Assembly: GCA_003232715.1 (NCBI GenBank)
Contig: QIJG01000032.1
Location: 1 to 6,368, forward strand
DNA: 6,368 nucleotides
Source of the DNA: Nitrospirota bacterium
GTDB lineage: Bacteria > Nitrospirota > Thermodesulfovibrionia > Thermodesulfovibrionales > JdFR-85
Reading direction: 5' to 3'
The first letter of the stretch is position 1. The number at the start of each line of letters is the position of its first letter. The position numbers and the translations under genes are program-made. Shown here piece after piece: positions 1 through 3,941 of this stretch. The notes beneath the pieces are model-generated. The model did not search any database and was not told where the DNA came from. It worked only from the letters and a program-made list of their open reading frames with translations.

Positions 1-102
1 ATCGGTTGCCTTACCCTCCATTATCTCCCGCATGCACTCAGCCATCTCGGACTCCGAAAGGTTGATACCCTGAACAAGCAGATTGATTCCCTCTCTGATC
101 AT
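1..102 (-). CDS. trpD: Anthranilate phosphoribosyltransferase, N-terminal 34 residues (partial)
   Basis: The gene starts at an ATG at 102-100 and runs off the left edge of the window, so only 34 codons are visible. The peptide begins MIREGINLLVQGINLSESE and reaches the stretch MREIMEGKAT. This is the typical opening of TrpD: an N-terminal helical domain with the E-I-M-x-G-x-A-T motif. TrpD transfers the phosphoribosyl group of PRPP to anthranilate in the second step of tryptophan synthesis, in the cytoplasm. The start is well supported by a strong AGGAGG ribosome binding site a few bases upstream. The gene follows trpG by 23 bp on the same strand, so the two are almost certainly co-transcribed. 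The identification rests on a short N-terminus plus operon context. The catalytic PRPP-binding loop lies outside the window. Confidence 0.9.
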   Translation of the reverse strand, partial: MIREGINLLVQGINLSESEMAECMREIMEGKATD

Positions 103-106
103 GTTA

Positions 107-113
107 TCCTCCT
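107..113 (-). promoter_or_regulatory. Ribosome binding site of trpD
   Basis: On the minus strand the sequence reads AGGAGGA, four bases before the trpD ATG (102-100). It is a near-complete Shine-Dalgarno sequence in the trpG-trpD gap. It fixes the trpD start and suggests strong independent initiation rather than pure coupling to trpG. Confidence 0.75.
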
Positions 114-125
114 GTTAGGCAGGGT

Positions 126-728
126 TCACAGGTCATGGGGGGTAGTAACCTCCGGCCACCTGTTGCCCGGTTTAAGGAAATTCCTCAGCAGATCCTTGCC
201 AACCATTGTCAGTATTGACTCCGGGTGAAACTGTACTCCTTCAATCACATACTTCCTGTGCCTCACCCCCATTATCTCGCCCTCCTTTGTCCAGGCAGTC
301 ACCTCAAGAGACTCCGGAAGTGTCTCCCTTTTAATAATAAGGGAGTGATAGCGGGTAGCCTCAAAGGGATTAGGCAATTCTTCAAATATGGTCTTGCCGT
401 CATGGTATATGAGCGATGTCTTTCCATGCATCAGTTGCGGTGCATTAATAATATCTCCACCAAAGGCTGCACCAACGGATTGATGACCAAGACAGACCCC
501 AAGTACGGGCTTCTTACCGGCAAAGTAACGGATAACCTCTATGGAGATACCGGCTTCCTTTGGAGTGCACGGACCGGGTGAGATAACAATCCTGTCCGGA
601 TCAAGCTCCTCTATCTCCTTAACCGTTATCCTGTCGTTACGATAGACCTTTATCTTCTCACCAAGCTCACCATAATACTGAACAAGGTTATATGTAAAGG
701 AATCATAATTATCAATCATCAGCAACAT
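126..728 (-). CDS. trpG: Anthranilate synthase component II, glutamine amidotransferase subunit
   Basis: This 200-residue protein is a class I glutamine amidotransferase. It hydrolyses glutamine and passes ammonia to TrpE for conversion of chorismate to anthranilate. In many bacteria the same subunit also serves aminodeoxychorismate synthase (PabA role). It opens MLLMIDNYDSFTYNLVQYYG, the family signature. It has the oxyanion-side loop SPGPCTP (about 50-56), the nucleophile in GVCLGHQ (Cys79), and the His168/Glu170 pair in FHPES, so the catalytic triad is complete. Length is normal for TrpG. An ATG 30 bases upstream would add ten atypical residues overlapping the end of trpE. I prefer the ATG at 728-726, because a GGAAGGA ribosome binding site sits about ten bases before it. 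The gene starts four bases after the trpE stop and lies 23 bp before trpD, so it is the middle gene of a trpE-trpG-trpD operon. Confidence 0.95.
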   Translation of the reverse strand: MLLMIDNYDSFTYNLVQYYGELGEKIKVYRNDRITVKEIEELDPDRIVISPGPCTPKEAGISIEVIRYFAGKKPVLGVCLGHQSVGAAFGGDIINAPQLMHGKTSLIYHDGKTIFEELPNPFEATRYHSLIIKRETLPESLEVTAWTKEGEIMGVRHRKYVIEGVQFHPESILTMVGKDLLRNFLKPGNRWPEVTTPHDL

Positions 729-732
729 AAAT

Positions 733-1329
733 TCAAAGTCCTTCCTCTGCCATATCAACGGCCTTCATCATGCCAAGGGCCTTGTTAACGGTCTCTTTAT
801 ATTCGTTTTCAGGAACAGAATCCGCCACAATTCCAGCACCTGCCTGCACATATAGTTTACTATCTTTAATCACAATAGTTCTTATCGTAATGCAGGTATC
901 CGTATTTCCCGAATAGCTGAAATAACCGACTGCCCCCGCATACGGCCCTCTCTTGACGGGTTCAAGCTCATCGATAATCGCCATGGCCCTCACCTTTGGG
1001 GCTCCCGTAACAGTACCGGCAGGAAAGCAGGAACGGAATAAATCAAAGGCATCGAGACCCTCCTTCAGGGTGCCTTCCACATTTGAGACGAGATGCATTA
1101 CATGACTGTATCTCTCAACCCCCATCAACTCCGTGACCTTCACACTGCCTGTCTCCGCAACCCTTCCCACGTCATTCCTGCCAAGGTCTACAAGCATTAT
1201 GTGCTCGGCAACCTCCTTCGGGTCTTCCCGCAGTTCCTTTTCAAGCGCCCTGTCTTCATCCTCGCCAAGCCCGCGCTTTCTTGTACCGGCAATAGGCCTC
1301 AGCTTTATATGTCTTCCTTCAAGCCTCAC
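733..1329 (-). CDS. trpE: Anthranilate synthase component I, C-terminal part after a frameshift
   Basis: This frame encodes the catalytic chorismate-binding half of TrpE. It has PIAGTRKRG (about residues 12-20 of this fragment), DLGRNDVGRV, the ERYSHVMHLVSNVEG stretch, FPAGTVTGAPKVRAM, and YVQAGAGIVADSVPENEY. All are classical chorismate-utilising enzyme motifs, including the Glu/His region that binds magnesium and chorismate. The stop is TGA at 735-733. The first in-window start codon is a GTG at 1329, overlapping the TGA of the upstream fragment by two bases. No ribosome binding site precedes it, and the family motif SSPEIL lies just upstream in the same frame, so this GTG is probably not a real start. 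The fragment is best read as the second half of one trpE gene whose frame is broken near 1345-1349. Its motifs look intact and there are no further stops, which fits a very recent lesion or a sequencing/assembly error. Confidence 0.85.
   Translation of the reverse strand: MRLEGRHIKLRPIAGTRKRGLGEDEDRALEKELREDPKEVAEHIMLVDLGRNDVGRVAETGSVKVTELMGVERYSHVMHLVSNVEGTLKEGLDAFDLFRSCFPAGTVTGAPKVRAMAIIDELEPVKRGPYAGAVGYFSYSGNTDTCITIRTIVIKDSKLYVQAGAGIVADSVPENEYKETVNKALGMMKAVDMAEEGL
739..745 (-). promoter_or_regulatory. Ribosome binding site deciding the trpG start
   Basis: The minus strand reads GGAAGGA inside the last codons of trpE, about ten bases before the ATG at 728. This favours the 200-residue TrpG over the ten-residue longer alternative starting at 758. 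It also implies that ribosomes finishing trpE feed translation of trpG. Confidence 0.6.
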
Positions 1330-2198
1330 CAGTATCTCGGGAGAGGAACAATCCGGGCCTCTCCCGTGTCCATGAAATACATATAGGGCGAAGGGTTTAT
1401 CACCCTCAGGGCACGGTATATATTAAAGGGGTCTACAGCACACTCCCGCTCAAACCTCTGCGAGATAACCACCTGAACAACATCGCCTGCCCATACGTAC
1501 GCCTTTGCCTTCCTGACCGCTTCCTTAAAAACCTCCTCCGGCCCAAAGGAAGAGACAACCTTCTCCCCCGAGGAGCGTTTCCCGGAACCCTCTGAAACCC
1601 GGGGGACAGTCTTTAATCTCTCAATTGTTGCTTCGATTTTCTTTTCAGCCTCCCTGTAAGCCATATCCGGAGAACCCTCAACATGCACAGGACAGACTAT
1701 CTTCAGGCTCTGCTTCAGATTATCAAATATCAGGACAATATCGGGCATTATGAAATACATATCCGAAAGCCCGAGAGACGGCTTGTCCCGGTCCGGAACC
1801 CTCTCGAAAAACCTGACCATCTCATAGCCTGTATAACCCACAAGTCCGCCATAAAACGCGGGGAGTCCTTCAACCACAACAGGTTTATAAATGGAAAGCT
1901 CTTCTTTCAGGGCATCCAGGGGGTCAGCGTATACCGACTTTTTTACTGACTTGCCATCCTGAATAACCTCAACATTGTTTCCTCTTGCCCGGATTATCTT
2001 TCTCGCTGATATGCCGAGGAAGGAATACCTTCCCCACTGCTCTCCCCCCTCAACGCTCTCAAACAGGAAAGAAGGCGACGTAAAGAGTTTCAGATAGGCC
2101 GACACAGGAGTCTCCATATCTGCAAGCACCTCTCTGTACACCGGGATAAGGTTACCACTGTCCGTTAAACTCAAAAATGTCTTGTAATCCGGATACAT
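1326..2198 (-). CDS. trpE: Anthranilate synthase component I, N-terminal part ending at a frameshift
   Basis: This frame gives the first 284 residues of TrpE plus six out-of-frame residues (PLPRYW) before a TGA. The start MYPDYKTFLSLTDSGNLIPV is typical. FESVEGGEQWGRYSFLG (about 47-62) is the tryptophan feedback-binding region related to the LLES motif. AGDVVQVVISQRF and NPSPYMYF (about 268-275) open the chorismate-binding domain. Repairing the shift and joining the following fragment gives about 489 residues, the usual TrpE length. With TrpG it converts chorismate and glutamine to anthranilate, the first committed step to tryptophan. The retained feedback motifs suggest inhibition by tryptophan. 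No good ribosome binding site is visible before the ATG (only AAGCAG), and the leader is very short with no sign of a trp attenuator peptide. As read, the product would lack most of the active site. Confidence 0.88.
   Translation of the reverse strand: MYPDYKTFLSLTDSGNLIPVYREVLADMETPVSAYLKLFTSPSFLFESVEGGEQWGRYSFLGISARKIIRARGNNVEVIQDGKSVKKSVYADPLDALKEELSIYKPVVVEGLPAFYGGLVGYTGYEMVRFFERVPDRDKPSLGLSDMYFIMPDIVLIFDNLKQSLKIVCPVHVEGSPDMAYREAEKKIEATIERLKTVPRVSEGSGKRSSGEKVVSSFGPEEVFKEAVRKAKAYVWAGDVVQVVISQRFERECAVDPFNIYRALRVINPSPYMYFMDTGEARIVPLPRYW
1345..1349 (-). other. trpE: Frameshift point inside trpE
   Basis: Upstream the frame reads ...E-A-R-I-V, and downstream the other frame reads S-S-P-E-I-L-V-R. 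The family normally has (I/V)-V-G-S-S-P-E here. The minus-strand sequence CGGATTGTTCCTCTCCC is short by four bases if one Gly codon belongs between V and SSPE, or by one base if the Val codon is really a shortened Gly codon. Either way the net change is a loss of one base modulo three. The exact original sequence is inferred. Confidence 0.85.
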
Positions 2199-2271
2199 CT
2201 GCTTATTTTAAACATATAAAGCTCTTTTTAGCAATTGACAGAGTCAAGGGCTTTATGATATTTTTATATGT
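2199..2271. promoter_or_regulatory. Divergent promoter region between trpE and the small coiled-coil gene
   Basis: This 73-bp AT-rich gap must drive trpE leftwards and the small gene rightwards. It centres on a dyad, TTGAC-AGA-GTCAA (2235-2247), which gives a -35-like TTGACA on the plus strand and TTGACT on the minus strand. Both strands also carry the same nonamer TTTATATGT (plus 2263-2271; minus 2220-2212), placed symmetrically around the dyad. On the plus strand a -10 candidate (GATATT or ATATTT, 2257-2263) lies 16-17 bp from TTGACA. On the minus strand, CTGTCA with TATATG at 17 bp is a fair fit. Both would give very short or leaderless transcripts. No TrpR-type CTAGT/ACTAG operator and no attenuator is seen. 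Confidence 0.45.
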
Positions 2272-2535
2272 ATGAAGGCTCTTTCACTGTTAGCAAAGCG
2301 AATAAGGGAAACCAGAAATTTATTTCGTTACAAGACCCGATGCAGATACCTCAAGACCGAGCTTGAACATGTAAAGACTTTTTATGACGAGAAACTCCAG
2401 GAAATGAGTCTGATACTCCAGTACAAATCTCATGAACTTGAGAGACGGGTTAGTGAGCTGGAAGAATACAGAAGGGAAACGCAGCACCTCTTAAAGATTC
2501 TCGACTCCCTTGAATCAGAAAAGAGGACCAACTGA
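2272..2535 (+). CDS. Hypothetical small coiled-coil protein
   Basis: I do not recognise this 87-residue protein. It begins MKALSLLAKRIRETRNLFRY, a basic amphipathic opening, and is almost wholly helical in character. From about residue 28 it is rich in Glu, Lys, Arg and Leu with heptad-like spacing (for example LQYKSHELERRVSELEEYRR at about 49-68), indicating a coiled coil. It has no signal peptide, no membrane segment and no cysteine pairs; one Cys is at about 24. Natural-looking codon use and a consistent charged pattern suggest it is a true gene. It is transcribed away from trpE through a shared 73-bp gap and ends about 30 bp before a MITE-like repeat. No clear ribosome binding site precedes its ATG, so it may be leaderless or start differently. 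Its function is unknown. Confidence 0.6.
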   Translation: MKALSLLAKRIRETRNLFRYKTRCRYLKTELEHVKTFYDEKLQEMSLILQYKSHELERRVSELEEYRRETQHLLKILDSLESEKRTN

Positions 2536-2566
2536 AAATGTATAACTTGCAGTACACAAGCGGATA

Positions 2567-2702
2567 TTAATTAGAGTCTGTGTATAAAGTCGAACCGTTG
2601 CTGTTTTCTGTCATTCCGGCTTGTCCGGAATCGTTATTTAAGAAGGATTCCCGACTTGCGGGAATGACAAATTACTGTAGTTTATACACAGACTCTAATT
2701 AA
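2567..2702. mobile_element. MITE-like element with perfect 22-bp terminal inverted repeats
   Basis: The left end (2567-2588) and right end (2681-2702) are exact reverse complements over 22 bp, with core TTAGAGTCTGTGTATAAA. The outermost TTAA is self-complementary, so it could be a target duplication rather than element sequence. Inside are two hairpins: ATTCCGG/CCGGAAT (2613-2619 with 2625-2631) and ATTCCCG/CGGGAAT (2647-2653 with 2659-2665). They are bracketed by TGTCATTCC (2609-2617) and GGAATGACA (2661-2669). There is no coding capacity. This is the architecture of a non-autonomous element mobilised in trans by a transposase elsewhere. It sits just upstream of tRNA-Gly. The parent insertion sequence family is not identified. 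Confidence 0.75.
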
Positions 2703-2755
2703 AGAAAAGCTTTCCTTGTTATTAAAAGCTCTCAATGGAAATTCAACAACTTCAT

Positions 2756-2830
2756 GCGGGCGTAGCTCAGTGGTAGAGCACAACCTTGCCAAGGTTGGGG
2801 TCGCGGGTTCGAATCCCGTCGCCCGCTCCA
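2756..2830 (+). tRNA. tRNA-Gly (anticodon GCC)
   Basis: This folds as a complete cloverleaf. The acceptor stem is GCGGGCG (2756-2762) with CGCCCGC (2820-2826). The D stem is GCTC/GAGC. The anticodon stem is CAACC/GGTTG around loop TTGCCAA, with anticodon GCC at 2788-2790. The T arm is GCGGG-TTCGAAT-CCCGT. The discriminator T and an encoded CCA end at 2830. It decodes GGC and GGU glycine codons. It is the first of two tRNA genes on this strand; the MITE-like element ends 53 bp upstream. No convincing promoter was resolved. Confidence 0.97.
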
Positions 2831-2867
2831 TAATTAAGAGATGGATGGAAAAAGTGATGGAGTTGAG

Positions 2868-2971
2868 GACGCATAGCGCATAGCGTCAAAGATAAGACGC
2901 ATAGGGCATAGGACATGGGACTCGTTAAGCTTTGTCTTTACGCTTTGCTCCATACGCTCTGCACTATGCGC
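2868..2971. repeat. GCATAG-repeat spacer with imperfect palindromic structure
   Basis: The spacer between the two tRNA genes contains four direct copies of GCATAG (2871-2876, 2878-2883, 2899-2904, 2906-2911) and one inverted copy, CTATGC (2964-2969). The longer arms GCGCATAG (2876-2883) and CTATGCGC (2964-2971) are exact complements, and AAAGATAAGAC/GTCTTTACGCTTT-like segments pair imperfectly between them. It looks like a degenerate dispersed intergenic repeat rather than a gene. Confidence 0.5.
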
Positions 2972-3037
2972 TTTTCATCTTTAAAAAGGTAATCGAGAGG
3001 CTGAAGACGAAGTTTTTTTGCTTCACAATGCTTTCAT

Positions 3038-3113
3038 GGCGGCGTACCCAAGTGGCTAAGGGGGAGGTCTGCAAAACCTTTATGCGCCGGTTCGAATCCG
3101 GCCGCCGCCTCCA
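3038..3113 (+). tRNA. tRNA-Cys (anticodon GCA)
   Basis: This is a complete cloverleaf. The acceptor stem is GGCGGCG (3038-3044) with CGCCGCC (3103-3109). The anticodon stem is GAGGT/ACCTT, including a G-T pair, around loop CTGCAAA, with anticodon GCA at 3071-3073. The T arm has TTCGAAT closed by CCGG pairs. The discriminator T and an encoded CCA end at 3113. It reads both cysteine codons. It follows tRNA-Gly by about 207 bp on the same strand and may share its transcript, although the spacer is long and repeat-filled. It ends 8 bp from the convergent stop of the YjbQ-family gene, leaving no room for a classic terminator. Confidence 0.97.
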
Positions 3114-3121
3114 CGCTATAA

Positions 3122-3538
3122 TCATTCCCCGATAATCTTGATCAGAGCCCTTTTCTTGCGTCTGCCGTCAAACTCCCCGTAAAATATCTGCTCCCACGGA
3201 CCTAAGTCGAGTCTTCCATCCGTCACGGCGAGCACAACCTCCCTGCCCATAATCTGCCGCTTCATATGGGCATCAGCATTATCCTCTCCAACATTGTGAT
3301 GATACCGGGAGACCGGTTCATGGGGGGCAAGTTTTTCCAACCAGACGTCATAATCGTGATGAAGTCCGGGTTCGTCATCATTAATAAAGACAGAAGCCGT
3401 TATATGCATGGCATTTACAAGCACAAGCCCCTCTTTGATTCCGCTCTCCCCGAGACACGCTTCAACCTCAGGGGTAATGTTTATAAAGGCCCGCCGGGTG
3501 GGCACCTCAAACCATAGCTCCTTACGATAACTCTTCAT
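3122..3538 (-). CDS. yjbQ: YjbQ/UPF0047 family protein (putative secondary thiamine-phosphate synthase)
   Basis: This 138-residue protein matches the YjbQ (UPF0047) family along its full length. It has an N-terminal strand with EVPTRRAFINITPEVE, then NAMHITASVFINDDEPG, LHHDYDVWLEKLAP, YHHNVGEDNADAHMKRQIMG, and a terminal GRLDLGPWEQIFYGEFDG. The conserved His, Asp and Glu residues of these motifs are all present; in known structures they cluster in a trimer and bind metal. A weak thiamine-phosphate synthase activity has been reported for E. coli YjbQ, but the true role is unsettled. I chose the ATG at 3538-3536, because AAGGAG (3549-3544) lies five bases before it. An upstream in-frame GTG at 3544 overlaps that ribosome binding site. 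The gene has its own promoter-like sequence and converges on tRNA-Cys. Confidence 0.9.
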   Translation of the reverse strand: MKSYRKELWFEVPTRRAFINITPEVEACLGESGIKEGLVLVNAMHITASVFINDDEPGLHHDYDVWLEKLAPHEPVSRYHHNVGEDNADAHMKRQIMGREVVLAVTDGRLDLGPWEQIFYGEFDGRRKKRALIKIIGE

Positions 3539-3543
3539 ATACA

Positions 3544-3549
3544 CTCCTT
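3544..3549 (-). promoter_or_regulatory. Ribosome binding site deciding the yjbQ start
   Basis: The minus strand reads AAGGAG five bases before ATG 3538-3536. The alternative GTG at 3544-3542 falls on the end of this motif and cannot use it, so the shorter 138-residue protein is favoured. Confidence 0.65.
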
Positions 3550-3585
3550 ATATTTACTTCGGTAATTAAATACTTTAACCCTAAG

Positions 3586-3613
3586 GTTATAAATTGTGGA
3601 GTTGGCTTCTCAA
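3586..3613 (-). promoter_or_regulatory. Probable sigma-70-type promoter of yjbQ
   Basis: On the minus strand TTGAGA (3613-3608) and TATAAC (3591-3586) are 16 bp apart, each matching five of six consensus bases. Transcription would start near 3579, giving a leader of about 40 bases before the yjbQ ATG. A small dyad, TAACC-CTAA-GGTTA (3576-3589), overlaps the -10 element and start site and could be an operator; no regulator is known. Confidence 0.55.
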
Positions 3614-3635
3614 ATGGAGTGCCGTTTTTTGTCAC

Positions 3636-3668
3636 TCAAGGCCATTCATTCGGATGCCGTGGCCTTGA
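3636..3668. other. Stem-loop with 9-bp perfect stem in the yjbQ/cyclase intergenic region
   Basis: TCAAGGCCA (3636-3644) and TGGCCTTGA (3660-3668) are exact complements separated by 15 bases. Those 15 bases themselves contain CAT-TCGG-ATG, a possible inner hairpin. No T-tract follows on either strand, so it is not a normal terminator. It lies upstream of both divergent promoters and may be a protein-binding dyad or part of an unannotated transcript. Confidence 0.4.
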
Positions 3669-3817
3669 AGAACTTAATGGATACCATGTGTTAGCAGATC
3701 TTCCTTATTGTATTGATTTTTAAGCCTTTTGTGTCAAAATTGCATTATTTTTTTTTAATGTTTTCGGGTTTTGTAACAGGTTCAAATGAGCTCTTTTGCT
3801 ATGAATGCATAGAACGT
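3669..3817. other. AT-rich upstream region of the cyclase promoter, possible enhancer sites
   Basis: No gene is seen here. It contains a dyad TTTTG-TGT-CAAAA (3727-3739), a run of nine T flanked by CATTA/TAATG (3743-3760), and an imperfect dyad TTTGTAAC-AG-GTTCAAA (3770-3786). The first and last lie roughly 60-115 bases upstream of the predicted sigma-54 transcription start, where an enhancer-binding protein would sit. The T run may bend the DNA. All of this is suggestive only. Confidence 0.25.
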
Positions 3818-3833
3818 GGGCACGATACTTGCT
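3817..3833 (+). promoter_or_regulatory. Sigma-54 (RpoN) promoter of the diguanylate cyclase gene
   Basis: The sequence GGGCACGATACTTGCT matches the RpoN consensus TGGCACG-N4-TTGC(A/T) at nearly every position. The invariant GG (3819-3820) and GC (3831-3832) are exactly ten bases apart. It points toward the GAF-GGDEF gene and predicts a start near 3844 and a leader of about 98 bases. Sigma-54 promoters need an ATP-dependent enhancer-binding activator, so the gene is probably switched on by a specific signal. The regulator is not in the window. Confidence 0.75.
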
Positions 3834-3906
3834 GCATTTATTTATGTTATATTAAAATTAAGTAATAATATTGGGAAGAGGGAGCTTTCTGTTAAAATAA
3901 AGCGAA

Positions 3907-3932
3907 CTGCATGACAGATGCAGGGTTGGTGA
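3907..3932 (+). promoter_or_regulatory. Leader hairpin and GGTGA ribosome binding site of the cyclase gene
   Basis: CTGCAT (3907-3912) and ATGCAG (3918-3923) form a perfect 6-bp stem with a 5-base loop. It lies five bases before GGTGA (3928-3932), which can pair with the 16S rRNA 3' end and is nine bases from the ATG at 3942. The ribosome binding site supports this start; whether the hairpin matters is unknown. Confidence 0.45.
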
Positions 3933-3941
3933 ATATCTATT

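Noticed and set aside
225..581. Plus-strand open frame opposite trpG
   Set aside because: Antisense shadow with no recognisable protein motifs; the trpG frame is clearly the coding one.
729..758. Longer TrpG starting at 758
   Set aside because: The extra ten residues (MIWQRKDFEF) are unlike TrpG starts and overlap trpE; the ATG at 728 has a well-placed GGAAGGA.
1327..1329. GTG start giving a separate C-terminal TrpE protein with a GTGA overlap
   Set aside because: No ribosome binding site is present, and the conserved SSPEIL motif lies upstream in the same frame, so the GTG is inside the original gene.
3011..3025. T-run with TGAAG/CTTCA flanks before tRNA-Cys as a terminator
   Set aside because: The stem is only five weak pairs and the T run is in the loop rather than after the stem, so it does not fit an intrinsic terminator.
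2751..3037. Shared TTCAT just before both tRNA genes
   Set aside because: Five to six matching bases are not enough to exclude chance.
2932..3135. Open frame running through the tRNA-Cys gene
   Set aside because: It overlaps a perfect cloverleaf tRNA and repeat sequence; it is not a plausible protein.
3844..3941. c-di-GMP riboswitch in the cyclase leader
   Set aside because: The GEMM hallmarks (GGNCACGCACAGGGCAAACC-like core and receptor stem) are absent; only a small CTGCAT/ATGCAG hairpin is seen.
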